A DNA stretch of 64,000 nt from the NCBI RefSeq assembly GCF_016648105.1, contig NZ_JACVVE010000030.1, forward strand, positions 1 to 64,000, given 5' to 3'. The translations under genes were made by a program, and so were the position numbers. Shown here one piece after another: positions 44,274 through 55,133 of this stretch. The stretch's first letter is position 1. The number at the start of each line of letters is the position of its first letter. The DNA is from Pseudomonas sp. S31. Its GTDB lineage: Bacteria > Pseudomonadota > Gammaproteobacteria > Pseudomonadales > Pseudomonadaceae. The notes beneath the pieces are model-generated. The model worked only from the letters and a program-made list of their open reading frames with translations, was not told where the DNA came from and searched no databases.

Positions 44274-45173
44274 ATGAACCCGACCCTTGCGACCCTGCTT
44301 CGCCTCGCCGCCGGCCTTGGCCTGTTCGGCGTGGCCAACCTGTCACATGCCACCGAAGGCGGGGGCACTTCCTACCCGCTGGGTGCGGAAAACTACATGA
44401 GCGGCGCCATGCCACCACCCGGCTTCTACGGCCAACTGTTCGTCAACCACTACGAGGCAGACAACCTGCGCGGCAACGATGGCCGCAAGCTGCCGGTGGA
44501 CTTCAGCGTGCGCGCCAACGCCATCGTTCCCCGGCTGATCTGGGTCAGTGACTACACCTTGTTCGGCGCCAGCGTGGGCCTGCACGCGATCGTGCCGCTG
44601 GTGGACGTCAAGGTCAGCCTCAATGGCCGGTCGCAGCGCAACAGCGGCCTGGGCGACGTGATCTTCGGCCCGGCACTGGGTTTTCACCACAGCGAGAAGT
44701 TCCACAGCATCCTGGCCTTCGACATGATTGCCCCCACCGGCCGCTACGACAAGAACGACCTGGCCAACCCGGGGCGCAACTACTGGGTGTTCGAGCCGGT
44801 CTACGCCATGACCTACGTCGACCCCGACGGGCTCAACGCCGATGCCAAGGTGATGTACGACTTCAACCGCCGCAACCCCGACACCGATTACCGCTCCGGC
44901 CAGGAATTCCACGTCGACTATGCCCTCGGCTGGGGCTTCGGCAATGGCTGGGTGGCCGGCATCGGCGGCTACTACTACCGCCAGACCACCGACGACCGCC
45001 AGGATGGCGAGCGCATAGACGACAACAAGGGGCGCAGTTTCGCCATTGGCCCGTCGATCAAGTACAGCGGCAAGGACGGCTGGTTCGTCACCGCCAAGTG
45101 GTCCAAGGAAACCGAAGTGCGCAACCGCGCCCAGGGCGATGCCTATTGGATCAAGTTGACCGTGCCGTTCTGA
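44274..45173 (+). CDS. Outer-membrane beta-barrel of the phenol-degradation MetA/SphA family
   Basis: A 299-residue protein with a signal peptide (ATLLRLAAGLGLFGVANLSHA, cut before TEGGG) and an alternating beta pattern ending in a C-terminal Phe (IKLTVPF), as in outer-membrane barrels. It opens with GTSYPLGAENYMSGAMPPPG, typical of the transporter family often found at the end of aromatic-degradation clusters. Probably a channel for phenol or other aromatics. The start is the ATG nine bases after AAAGG, 78 bp after dmpP and likely in the same operon. Confidence 0.88.
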   Translation: MNPTLATLLRLAAGLGLFGVANLSHATEGGGTSYPLGAENYMSGAMPPPGFYGQLFVNHYEADNLRGNDGRKLPVDFSVRANAIVPRLIWVSDYTLFGASVGLHAIVPLVDVKVSLNGRSQRNSGLGDVIFGPALGFHHSEKFHSILAFDMIAPTGRYDKNDLANPGRNYWVFEPVYAMTYVDPDGLNADAKVMYDFNRRNPDTDYRSGQEFHVDYALGWGFGNGWVAGIGGYYYRQTTDDRQDGERIDDNKGRSFAIGPSIKYSGKDGWFVTAKWSKETEVRNRAQGDAYWIKLTVPF

Positions 45174-45275
45174 CCCCTGCCTCGCTACCGTGCAAGCGAC
45201 GGGCTCTATCACTGGCGTTTAGCCGCTATGATTGGGCAGTCCGCAGCGTCACCGGCCAGCGAGGGAGAGCCAACC

Positions 45276-46269
45276 ATGGGCACGTTTTTGAACACGCGGT
45301 ATTCATTGATGTTGCTGGCGTTCCTGGCGCTGTCCTGGTCGTTCTGGTTCAGCCCCAGCTGGTTGCAGCTGGCGGCTGGCCTGGCGCTGTTCATCTTCGG
45401 CATGCAAAGCCTCGAGCAGGGCCTCAAGAGCCTGGCCGGTGGCCGCCTTGAGACCTGGCTGGCGCAGAGCACCGCGACACCGGTCAAGGGCCTGATGTTC
45501 GGCTGCGTGGCGACCTTCATCATGCAGTCGAGCACCTTGGTGTCGCTGCTGACCATCGCCTTCCTCAGTACCGGCCTGATCACCCTGGCTGGTAGCATCG
45601 CGGTGCTGTTCGGGGTCAACCTGGGCGCCACCAGCGGCATCTGGTTCCTGGCCATGGCCGGGCAGAACCTGAGCATGTCGGCGCTGGCCATGCCGTTGCT
45701 GGTGTTCGGCGTGCTGCTGGGCTTCTTGGGTGACAAGGGCAAGGCCATCGGCCGCTTCCTGCTGGGCATCTCGATGATCTTCCTGGGCGGAACCAGAGCA
45801 ACTGGCGTTCTGGCGTAACTGCCAGCTGGCTGCTTTCCAGCTGGTGGACGCGGTCAAGCACGCCCGGCGGGTGCAGAAGAACCTGCGCCGCTATGTCCTG
45901 GAGCCAGACGGATCGGTGGCGCGGCAGAACTACCTGGCGCTGCGCCGGCATGTGCTGGAGTGCCTGCGCGAGATCCGCCAGCTGAGCCTGGCCGATGTCG
46001 ACCCCGAGCAATGGGCGGTGCGCTTCCAGGCCCTGAACGAGCGCGAGCAGCGTTTCGAGGAGCGGTTCCGCCAGTCGTTGTACGACGGCATTCGCAGCGG
46101 GGCGCTGGATGGCATGGTTACCAGCTCGCTGATGAACGACCTGGGTTCGAGCCACAACATCGTCCGTGGCCTGTGTGCCATCCTGCTGTTGCTCGGTGAG
46201 GGCCACGAAGCCGAGCGCCAGCGCCAGGCCCTGCTGGGCCCCGAGCCGCTGTTGGCGGAATTGGCCTGA
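45276..46269 (+). pseudogene. Broken Na/Pi-cotransporter family gene (internal deletion plus frameshift)
   Basis: The 5' part (45276 to about 45789) encodes about 170 residues of a Na/Pi-cotransporter-like membrane protein (LALFIFGMQSLEQGLKSLAGGRLETWLAQST, then the QSST repeat region and GVNLGATSG). At about 45790 the frame switches. A different frame then encodes the C-terminal PhoU-like helical domain to 46269 (QLVDAVKHARRVQKNLRRYVLEPDGS...). Whole family members are about 550 residues; together the pieces give about 330, so roughly 200 central residues are missing. The first frame stops at 45818. It is unlikely to work as a transporter unless this is an assembly error. Confidence 0.85.
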
Positions 46270-46276
46270 AGCGCGT

Positions 46277-47785
<1,509 letters not shown>

Positions 47786-47886
47786 GCTGGGGCGGGTTGG
47801 TGGCTTGGGGAGGGCGCTAGTATGCCCCTAGTCGGGGCCCGCGCCCAAGGCTGGCAGCGCTGCACAACGCTTGGGGCTGCTGCGCA

Positions 47887-47917
47887 GCCCTTCGCGGCAC
47901 GAGGCCGCTCCTACAGG
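47887..47917. repeat. Single REP-like element
   Basis: CCCTTCGCGGCACGAGGCCG followed by CTCCTACAG matches one arm of the REP pair at 21023-21110 with small changes. No full inverted partner is present, so this is a solitary or decayed copy. Confidence 0.7.
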
Positions 47918-47939
47918 GGAGCGGCCGTTACGCATGAGG

Positions 47940-48314
47940 TTAGGCGTTACCCAGGTGTTCGGGTTTGACCGGATCGCCGGACTTCACGTCCAGCTTCTGG
48001 CGGATGTCTTCGAACATCGCGTCGTAGAGTTTGTGGGGCGAACCCAGGGTTTCGAATTTCTGGTGCGGGGGGAGATAGGACTGAGCAATGCGCGAGGCTT
48101 TCATCAGGAAACTGGGTAGTACCTGGTCCTTGGACAGGAAGAATTTCTCGTCGACCGTCTTGCCTTCGATGATGCCATGCAGGCGAAACTGGATCCCGCG
48201 GCCTTCCTTTTCGTCGGTCGTCGCCTCGTAGTCGATCTTGAGGTCATAGCTGTGGTCGTTCTGGTTCAGCGCGGTGCGCTCGATGTGTACGTGACCGGGT
48301 TCGTACTTGGCCAT
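47940..48314 (-). CDS. DUF5064-type conserved protein downstream of arcC
   Basis: A 124-residue soluble protein (MAKYEPGHVHIERTALNQNDHSYDLKIDYEATTDEKEGRG...) of a family of unknown function common in Pseudomonas. It looks like an all-beta N-terminal half with a helical C-terminal half; no signal peptide or catalytic motif is seen. It lies about 50 bp after arcC on the same strand and may be read with the arc operon. Confidence 0.8.
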   Translation of the reverse strand: MAKYEPGHVHIERTALNQNDHSYDLKIDYEATTDEKEGRGIQFRLHGIIEGKTVDEKFFLSKDQVLPSFLMKASRIAQSYLPPHQKFETLGSPHKLYDAMFEDIRQKLDVKSGDPVKPEHLGNA

Positions 48315-48365
48315 GGCGGTCCTCCGGAGGTGAAGATGGCGGGCGGACAGCGCCCGCCTGATGCA

Positions 48366-49295
48366 TCAACGGTAGCTGATTCCGGACGCGCTGACGGACA
48401 CTCGGGTACCGGCGGTCCCCTTGACGATCTCCTCGATGTTTTCCAGCGAGCTGATCACGGCCACCTTGCCGGTGTTGCGGGCGAAGTTGCTGGCGGCCTG
48501 TACCTTCGGCCCCATGGAGCCTGCGGCGAAGCCCAGGCGTTCGAGTTCGTCGGGATGGGCTTCGGCGATGCCCTTCTGCGACGGTTTGCCCCAGTCGATG
48601 TAGGCGGCGTCGACGTCGGTGGCGATCACCAGCAAGTCCGCCTCGAGCTGTTCGGCCAGCAGGGCCGAGGCCAGGTCCTTGTCGATCACCGCCTCGATGC
48701 CCTTGAGCTTGCGGTTGTCATCGTACATGGTGGGGATGCCGCCACCACCAGCGCAGATCACCACGCTCTGCTTTTCCAGCAGCCACTGGACCGGGCGGAT
48801 TTCGAAGATGCGCTTGGGTTTCGGGCTGGCCACCACGCGGCGGTATTTGTCGCCGTCGGGCTTGACCACCCAACCCTTTTCCTTGGCCAGGCGTTCGGCT
48901 TCTTCCTTGCTGTACACCGGGCCGATGAACTTGCTCGGGTCCTTGAAGGCAGGGTCGTTGGCGTCTACCTCGACCTGGGTGAGCAAGGTGGCCAGGGGCA
49001 CCTCGAAGGGCAGCAGGTTGCCCAGCTCCTGCTGGATCATGTAGCCGATCATGCCTTCTGTCTCGGCGCCCAGCACATCCAGCGGGTAGGCCTCGTCGGG
49101 CTTGTAGGCCATGCCCTGGAGCGACAGCAGGCCGACCTGGGGGCCGTTGCCGTGGGCGATGACCAGCTCGTTGCCGGGGTGGATCTTGGCGATCTGTTCA
49201 GTGGCGGTACGGATGTTGATTCGCTGGTTCTCAGCGGTCATGGGCTCGCCGCGACGCAGCAGGGCGTTGCCGCCCAAAGCTACAACGATACGCAT
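48366..49295 (-). CDS. arcC: Carbamate kinase
   Basis: A 309-residue amino-acid-kinase-fold enzyme. It makes ATP from carbamoyl phosphate, the last step of the arginine deiminase pathway. The opening [18 protein letters not shown] and the segment [12 protein letters not shown] are typical. The start is the conserved MRIVVALGG; 14 upstream residues in frame extend toward a REP and are unlikely. Confidence 0.97.
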   Translation of the reverse strand: MRIVVALGGNALLRRGEPMTAENQRINIRTATEQIAKIHPGNELVIAHGNGPQVGLLSLQGMAYKPDEAYPLDVLGAETEGMIGYMIQQELGNLLPFEVPLATLLTQVEVDANDPAFKDPSKFIGPVYSKEEAERLAKEKGWVVKPDGDKYRRVVASPKPKRIFEIRPVQWLLEKQSVVICAGGGGIPTMYDDNRKLKGIEAVIDKDLASALLAEQLEADLLVIATDVDAAYIDWGKPSQKGIAEAHPDELERLGFAAGSMGPKVQAASNFARNTGKVAVISSLENIEEIVKGTAGTRVSVSASGISYR

Positions 49296-49344
49296 GGGGA
49301 ATGTCCTTTTAGCAAGTAAAGAGGGTTTCGAAGCCATACCTCAC

Positions 49345-49437
49345 CCCTGTAGGAGCGGGTTCACCCGCGAATGCGTGAGCCCAAGCAACGCAGCTGGTGC
49401 TACCGACGCTTTCGCGGGTGAACCCGCTCCTACAGGG
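49345..49437. repeat. Pair of inverted REP elements in arcB-arcC gap
   Basis: 27-base perfect inverted arms at 49345-49371 and 49411-49437 (CCCTGTAGGAGCGGGTTCAC core) fill most of the spacer between arcB and arcC. Confidence 0.92.
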
Positions 49438-49454
49438 CTGCGTGTCGCCAGCCG

Positions 49455-50465
49455 TCAGAGATCGGCCAGGGTCGACACCAGGATCGCCTTGATCGTGTGC
49501 ATGCGATTCTCCGCCTGCTCGAAGGCGATGCACGCTGGCGACTCGAACACGTCGTCGGTCACTTCGATGCCGTTGGCCAGGTCCGGATACTGTTCGGCGA
49601 TCTGCTTGCCGACCTTGGTCTCGGAGTTGTGGAACGCTGGCAGGCAGTGCATGAACTTGGTGCGCGGGTTGCCCGAGGCCTTCATCAGCTCCTTGTTCAC
49701 CTGATAGGGCTTGAGCAGCTTGATGCGCTCGCCCCAGGCTTCGATTGGCTCACCCATCGACACCCAGACGTCGGTGTGGATGAAGTCGACGCCCTTGACC
49801 GCAGCCTTGGCGTCCTCGGTGAGCGTGATGCGCGCGCCGCTCTCTTCTGCGTATTTCTTGCAGCGTTCGACCAGGTCGTCATGGGGCCACAGGGCTTTTG
49901 GCGCGGCGATACGCACGTCCATGCCGAGCTTGGCGCCGATCAGCAGCAGCGAGTTGCCCATGTTGTTGCGGGCGTCACCCAGGTACACGTAGCTGATGTC
50001 GTGCAGCGGCTTGTCGCTGTGCTCGCGCATGGTCAGCACGTCGGCGATCATCTGGGTCGGGTGATATTCGTCGGTGAGGCCGTTGAACACGGGAACGCCA
50101 GCGAACTTGGCCAGTTCCTCGACGATTTCCTGCTTGAAACCGCGATACTCGATGGCGTCGTACATGCGCCCGAGCACGCGGGCGGTGTCCTTCATGCTTT
50201 CCTTGTGGCCGATCTGCGAAGAGTTGGGGTCGATGTAGGTGACGTTGGCGCCCTGGTCATAGGCGGCGACCTCGAAGGCGCAGCGGGTGCGGGTGGAGGT
50301 CTTCTCGAAGATCAGGGCGATGTTGTTGCCCTTCAGGTGCTGCTGCTCGGTGCCGGTGTACTTGGCGCGCTTGAGGTCGCGGGAGAGGTCCAGCAGGTAC
50401 TTCAGCTCGCGAGTGGTGTGATGTTCGAGACTGAGCAGGTTGCGATTGCGGATGTTGAACGCCAT
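49455..50465 (-). CDS. arcB: Catabolic ornithine carbamoyltransferase
   Basis: A 336-residue OTCase. The carbamoyl-phosphate motif STRTR ([12 protein letters not shown]) and the ornithine motif HCLPAF ([10 protein letters not shown]) are present. In the arc operon it works in the catabolic direction, splitting citrulline to ornithine and carbamoyl phosphate. The length matches the catabolic type (about 336). It starts 79 bp after arcA. Confidence 0.97.
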   Translation of the reverse strand: MAFNIRNRNLLSLEHHTTRELKYLLDLSRDLKRAKYTGTEQQHLKGNNIALIFEKTSTRTRCAFEVAAYDQGANVTYIDPNSSQIGHKESMKDTARVLGRMYDAIEYRGFKQEIVEELAKFAGVPVFNGLTDEYHPTQMIADVLTMREHSDKPLHDISYVYLGDARNNMGNSLLLIGAKLGMDVRIAAPKALWPHDDLVERCKKYAEESGARITLTEDAKAAVKGVDFIHTDVWVSMGEPIEAWGERIKLLKPYQVNKELMKASGNPRTKFMHCLPAFHNSETKVGKQIAEQYPDLANGIEVTDDVFESPACIAFEQAENRMHTIKAILVSTLADL

Positions 50466-50544
50466 GACGGTATCTCCTTAGGCTTTCAATGAATGTGGGG
50501 CGGGGCCCGGCGGGCGCCTGCTGGCGCCGCCGGGTTTGGGCGAA

Positions 50545-51798
50545 CTAGTAGTCGACCGGATCGCGCACGATCGGGCAGGTCATGCAGTGGCCGCCGCCAC
50601 GGCCGCGGCCCAGCTCGCCGGCGCTGATGGTGATGACTTCGATGCCGGCCTTGCGCAGCAGGGTGTTGGTGTAGGTGTTGCGGTCGTAGCCGACCACCAC
50701 GCCCGGCTCGATGGCCACCACGTTGTTGCCGTCGTCCCACTGCTCACGCTCGGCGGCGAAGCTGTTGCCGCCGGTCTCGACCACCCGCAGCTTGACCCCA
50801 AGCTGCTCGCCGACCACCTCGATGAACGACTTGTTGATGCGGCGCACGTCCATGCCGTAGGGCTTGCCCTCGTCCGGACGGATGATGAACGGCACGATTT
50901 CCTTGACCACTTCCGGGAACACCGTGACCACGTCGCGATCGCAGAAGCTGAACACGGTGTCCAGGTGCATGGCCGCGCGGGATTTCGGCAAGCCGGCGAC
51001 GATCACTTCGGTAACTGCGCCCTTGGCGAACAGGTTCTGCGCCAGTTGGCCGATGGCTTGGCGCGAGGTGCGCTCACCCATGCCGATGAGCACGATGCCC
51101 TTGCCGATCGGCATCACGTCACCGCCTTCGAGGGTGGCGCTGCCATGGTCTTTGTCCGGGTCGCCGTACCAGACCTGGAAGTCGGCACCGGTGAACTGCG
51201 GGTGGAACTTGTAGATGGCGGTGGTCAGCAGGGTTTCCTGGCGTCGCGCCGGCCAGTACATCGGGTTGAGCGTCACCCCGCCGTAGATCCAGCAGGTGGT
51301 GTCACGGGTGAACTGGGTGTTGGGCAGCGGCGGCAGGATGAAGCTGGAGTGGCCGAGGTAATCGTTGTACATCTTGACCACGTCGGCGCCTTCGCTCGCC
51401 GGCAGGTCCTGGCCGGCGACGCCGCCGATCAGGAACTCGGCCAGGTGACGGGCCTCCAGGCCTTCGAGCCAGCTGCGCACTTCGTTGGTCAGGCCGACGC
51501 CAACGGTGTCAGGGGTGATCTTGCGGTCGAGGATCCATTTCAGGGCCTCTTTGTTCTGCACGATGTCGGTCAGCAGGTTGTGCATCTCCAGCACCTCGAC
51601 GCCGCGCTCGCGCATCTTGGTGACGAAGTCGAAGTGGTCCCGCTTGGCCTGGTCGACCCAGATCACGTCATCGAACAACAGTTCGTCGCAGTTGCTGGGG
51701 GTCAGGCGCTTGTGCGCCAGGCCCGGAGCACAAACCATCACTTTATGCAGCTTGCCGGCCTCGGAGTGGACACCGTACTTCTGTTTTTCAGTGGACAT
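50545..51798 (-). CDS. arcA: Arginine deiminase
   Basis: A 417-residue guanidine-modifying enzyme that turns arginine into citrulline and ammonia. The nucleophile Cys is in the C-terminal [13 protein letters not shown]. Conserved segments [12 protein letters not shown] and [12 protein letters not shown] are intact. It follows arcD in the anaerobic energy operon arcDABC. Confidence 0.98.
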   Translation of the reverse strand: MSTEKQKYGVHSEAGKLHKVMVCAPGLAHKRLTPSNCDELLFDDVIWVDQAKRDHFDFVTKMRERGVEVLEMHNLLTDIVQNKEALKWILDRKITPDTVGVGLTNEVRSWLEGLEARHLAEFLIGGVAGQDLPASEGADVVKMYNDYLGHSSFILPPLPNTQFTRDTTCWIYGGVTLNPMYWPARRQETLLTTAIYKFHPQFTGADFQVWYGDPDKDHGSATLEGGDVMPIGKGIVLIGMGERTSRQAIGQLAQNLFAKGAVTEVIVAGLPKSRAAMHLDTVFSFCDRDVVTVFPEVVKEIVPFIIRPDEGKPYGMDVRRINKSFIEVVGEQLGVKLRVVETGGNSFAAEREQWDDGNNVVAIEPGVVVGYDRNTYTNTLLRKAGIEVITISAGELGRGRGGGHCMTCPIVRDPVDY

Positions 51799-51833
51799 GG
51801 TTCAAATCCTCCAATAAGGCGAAGACCAGGAAA

Positions 51834-53261
51834 TCAAAGGGTCAGGAATCCGTCGTACAGGCCATAGGCGGCCACGAGGGCACCCACGACCACGGCGGCG
51901 AAGACCAGTTTTTCGATGTTGGTGAAAATCGGTTGGCCGACTTCGCGCTTGGCCTTGGCGAACAGGATCGCGCCAGGGGCATACAGCAGCGCGGAAAGCA
52001 GCAGATACTTCACGCCGCCGGCATACAGCAGCCAGATGGCGTACACGAGCGCGATACCGCCAATCAACAGGTCCTTGCTGCGTTCGGCTGCGGCTTGTTC
52101 ATAGGTCTCGCCACGCAAGGCCAGCAGGAAACCGTAGGCTGCCGACCACAGGTAGGGCACCAGGATCATCGAGGTGGCGAGGTAGATCAGCGACAGGTAG
52201 GTACTGCTGGAGAACAGGGTGATGACGAGGAAGATCTGCACCATGGCGTTGGTCAGCCACAGTGCGTTGGCCGGCACCTGCTTGCTGTTTTCGCGGCGCA
52301 GGAACTCCGGCATGGTGTGGTCTTTCGCGGCGGCGAACATGATCTCGGCGCACAGCAGCACCCATGACAGCAGGGCGCCGAGCAGCGAGATAACCAGGCC
52401 GACACTGATCAGCACCGCGCCCCAGTGGCCTACCACGTGTTCGAGCACGGCGGCCATCGACGGGTTCTGCAGCTTGGCCAGTTCCGGTTGGGTCATCACC
52501 CCCAACGACAGCACGTTGACCAGCACCAGGAACAGCAGCACGGTGATGAAGCCGATGACCGTGGCCTTACCGACGTCCGAGCGTTTTTCCGCCCGCGACG
52601 AGAAGATGCTCGCCCCCTCGATGCCGATGAACACCCACACGGTGACCAGCATCATGTTGCGCACCTGGTTCATCACGCTGCCCAGCTCAGGTGCACCCGC
52701 GCCCCAGATATCGGCTGTGAAGATGTCCAGCTTGAAGGCGAACAGGCAGATCAGCACGAAGATCAGCAGCGGCACGACCTTGGCCACGGTGGTGACCAGG
52801 TTGATGAACGCCGCTTCCTTGATGCCGCGCAGCACCAGGAAATGCACGGCCCAGAGCAGGATCGACGCACCGATGATGGCCGCGGGGGTATTGCCTTCGC
52901 CGAAGATCGGGAAGAAGTAGCCGAGGGTACTGAACAGCAGCACGAAGTAGCCGACGTTGCCCAGCCAGGCGCTGATCCAGTAGCCCCAGGCCGAGGAAAA
53001 GCCCATGTAGTCGCCGAAGCCGGCCTTGGCGTACGCGTACACCCCGCCGTCGAGGTCAGGCTTGCGGTTGGCCAGGGTCTGGAACACGAAGGCCAGGGTC
53101 AGCATGCCGACGGCGGTGATCGCCCAGCCAATCAGCACGGCCCCCACCTCTGCGCTGGCGGCCATGTTTTGTGGCAACGAGAAAATCCCGCCGCCAATCA
53201 TCGAGCCAACGACAAGTGCAACTAATGCGCCGAGTTTTAGTTTTCCGGAAGAATCAGACAT
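51834..53261 (-). CDS. arcD: Arginine/ornithine antiporter ArcD
   Basis: A 475-residue APA-family exchanger with about twelve to thirteen membrane helices, importing arginine for ornithine with no net energy cost. The opening KLGALVALVVGSMIGGGIFSLPQNMA holds the family's GSMIGGGIF substrate loop. First gene of arcDABC; AGGAG eight bases before the ATG. A closely similar full-length paralogue is read in the opposite direction from 53706. Confidence 0.95.
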   Translation of the reverse strand: MSDSSGKLKLGALVALVVGSMIGGGIFSLPQNMAASAEVGAVLIGWAITAVGMLTLAFVFQTLANRKPDLDGGVYAYAKAGFGDYMGFSSAWGYWISAWLGNVGYFVLLFSTLGYFFPIFGEGNTPAAIIGASILLWAVHFLVLRGIKEAAFINLVTTVAKVVPLLIFVLICLFAFKLDIFTADIWGAGAPELGSVMNQVRNMMLVTVWVFIGIEGASIFSSRAEKRSDVGKATVIGFITVLLFLVLVNVLSLGVMTQPELAKLQNPSMAAVLEHVVGHWGAVLISVGLVISLLGALLSWVLLCAEIMFAAAKDHTMPEFLRRENSKQVPANALWLTNAMVQIFLVITLFSSSTYLSLIYLATSMILVPYLWSAAYGFLLALRGETYEQAAAERSKDLLIGGIALVYAIWLLYAGGVKYLLLSALLYAPGAILFAKAKREVGQPIFTNIEKLVFAAVVVGALVAAYGLYDGFLTL

Positions 53262-53320
53262 TTAACAACTCCTACCAGGAGAAAGTTGACGACAGAATAA
53301 ATCCGACGCCTGAGTCACAA

Positions 53321-53336
53321 ACTGACATAAATCAGT
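53321..53336. promoter_or_regulatory. ANR/FNR-like site upstream of arcD
   Basis: ACTGACATAAATCAGT contains CTGAC-N4-ATCAG, close to the ANR/FNR consensus TTGAT-N4-ATCAA. It lies about 60 bp before the arcD start codon, where an oxygen-sensing activator of arcDABC would be expected. Confidence 0.5.
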
Positions 53337-53666
53337 GTGTGATCACGTGAAGTGGGAGATTTCCTTCACGCGGCTCCTGGAGCGTGCCGACAGCTTGGCT
53401 ACAGGCCTTGAAAACTGGCACCTCCATGTCTTTCTAGAGCAATCGCTCTGTGCAGCCTGCGAACTCTCAAGCTAGCCGCTTTTGCAGGTTTCGCAAATTT
53501 TTCACATGGATTTCGCGTTTTAGCAGATTCCCCTATAGTGCTTGTGGTGTTCGTATTTGTCATAAGCGGTGCTATAGACAAAGCAGTTATGAGTGCTATA
53601 GCTTTAATCGTCGAAGTTATATAAGCCCGGTACATATATGAGGCCGCTGGCTGTTGCAAATGAATG

Positions 53667-53696
53667 ACAGCGTGCAAGTTAACAGCGTGCAAGTTA
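53667..53696 (+). repeat. 15-base direct repeat before the second arcD
   Basis: ACAGCGTGCAAGTTA is present twice with no spacer, ending at the AAGGAG ribosome-binding site of the gene at 53706. Confidence 0.9.
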
Positions 53697-53705
53697 AGGA
53701 GCGTC

Positions 53706-55133
53706 ATGAGCGAACCGGGACAGAAGCTACGCCTTGGCGCACTGATCGCACTGGTGGTTGGTTCGATGATCGGTGGCGGGATCTTCTCTCTGCCGCAGAA
53801 CATGGCGGCACGCGCCGATGTCGGTGCGGTATTGATCGGTTGGGGCATCACTGCGGTCGGCATGCTGGCGCTGGCCTTCGTGTTCCAGACCTTGGCCAAC
53901 CGCAAGCCGGAACTCGACTCAGGGGTCTACGCCTACGCCAAGGCGGGGTTCGGCGACTACATGGGCTTTTCTTCGGCCTGGGGCTACTGGATCAGTGCCT
54001 GGCTGGGCAACGTCGGCTACTTCGTGCTGCTGTTCAGTACCTTGGGTTTCTACTACCCGATCTTCGGCGAGGGCAACACGCCAATCGCCATCGGCTGCGC
54101 CTCGCTGCTGCTGTGGACCGTGCACTTCGTGGTACTGCGTGGCATCAAGGAGGCGGCGTTCATCAACCAGGTCACCACCGTGGCCAAGGTGGTGCCGCTG
54201 CTGATCTTCGTGGTGATCGCCGCGTTCGCCTTCAAGGCCGATATCTTCACCCGCGATATCTGGGGCTTGAGCAATCCACAATTCGGCAACGTGCTCGAGC
54301 AGGTGCGCAACATGATGCTGGTGACGGTATTCGTGTTCATCGGCATCGAGGGCGCCAGTGTCTACTCTGGCCGCGCGCAGAACCGTTCGGACGTGGGCAA
54401 GGCCACGGTGATCGGCTTCCTCGGTGTGCTGGCCTTGCTGGTGCTGGTCAACGTGCTGTCGCTGGGGGTGATGACCCAGCCGGAACTGGCCGGGTTGCAG
54501 AACCCGTCGCTGGCCGCCGTGCTGGAGTACATCGTCGGGCCTTGGGGTGGGCTGCTGATCAGCGTCGGGTTGGCGGTCTCGTTGCTCGGGGCCTTGCTCT
54601 CGTGGGCGCTACTGTGTGCCGAGATCCTCTACGCCACCGCACGAGACAAGACCATGCCGCGCTTCCTGGCCAAGGAAAACGCCAATCACGTGCCGGCCAA
54701 TGCCCTGTGGCTGACCAACTGCATGATTCAGGGTTTCCTGCTGATCACGCTGGTCTCGGCGGGTACCTACACCAGCCTGATCTACCTGGCCTCGTCGATG
54801 ATCCTGGTGCCCTACCTGTGGTCGGCGGCCTATGCGGTGCTGCTGGCGGCGCGCGGCGAGACCTACGCGGGGCAGCCGAAACGGCGGCACAAGGACCTGT
54901 TGGTAGGGCTGCTGGCGTTGCTGTACGCGGTGTGGCTGCTGTACGCCGGCGGTTTGAAATACCTGCTGCTGTCGGCGTTGCTGTATGCGCCTGGGGTGAT
55001 CCTGTTCGCCCGGGCCAAGCGCGAGCAAGGCCAGGCGCTGTTCACACCCTGGGAAAAACTCATTTTCATCGCCGTGCTGCTGGGCGCCGCGTTTGCCGCC
55101 TACTCCCTGTATTCAGGGCTGTTGAGCCTCTGA
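53706..55133 (+). CDS. Second ArcD-like arginine/ornithine antiporter
   Basis: A 475-residue APA-family antiporter, the same length as the divergent ArcD and nearly identical to it over long stretches (LVVGSMIGGGIFSLPQNMAA, VFQTLANRKP, YAKAGFGDYMGFSSAWGYWI). Both copies keep the GSMIGGGIF loop, so the second is likely active. The start MSEPGQKLRLG has AAGGAG five bases upstream; the frame could extend through the 15-base tandem repeat but that is unlikely. The substrate is probably arginine/ornithine or a related pair; it may serve a different condition. Confidence 0.88.
   Translation: MSEPGQKLRLGALIALVVGSMIGGGIFSLPQNMAARADVGAVLIGWGITAVGMLALAFVFQTLANRKPELDSGVYAYAKAGFGDYMGFSSAWGYWISAWLGNVGYFVLLFSTLGFYYPIFGEGNTPIAIGCASLLLWTVHFVVLRGIKEAAFINQVTTVAKVVPLLIFVVIAAFAFKADIFTRDIWGLSNPQFGNVLEQVRNMMLVTVFVFIGIEGASVYSGRAQNRSDVGKATVIGFLGVLALLVLVNVLSLGVMTQPELAGLQNPSLAAVLEYIVGPWGGLLISVGLAVSLLGALLSWALLCAEILYATARDKTMPRFLAKENANHVPANALWLTNCMIQGFLLITLVSAGTYTSLIYLASSMILVPYLWSAAYAVLLAARGETYAGQPKRRHKDLLVGLLALLYAVWLLYAGGLKYLLLSALLYAPGVILFARAKREQGQALFTPWEKLIFIAVLLGAAFAAYSLYSGLLSL

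Larger units (their letters stand above)
53262..53705. promoter_or_regulatory. 444-bp divergent control region between the two arcD-like genes
   Basis: Contains an ANR-like site (53321-53336), a 15-base tandem repeat (53667-53696), and two copies of GTGCTATAG 24 bases apart (53569-53577, 53593-53601) in an A/T-rich stretch that probably holds the promoter of the plus-strand gene. No gene is evident in between. Confidence 0.6.

Noticed and set aside
45844-46269. Separate small PhoU-like gene
   Set aside because: It begins inside continuous homology to the Na/Pi-cotransporter C-terminus, has no ribosome-binding site, and is better explained as the tail of the broken gene.
51799-53320. Search for a sigma-54 promoter before arcD
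   Set aside because: No TGGCAC-N5-TTGC match upstream of arcD; the operon is expected to depend on ANR and ArgR instead.
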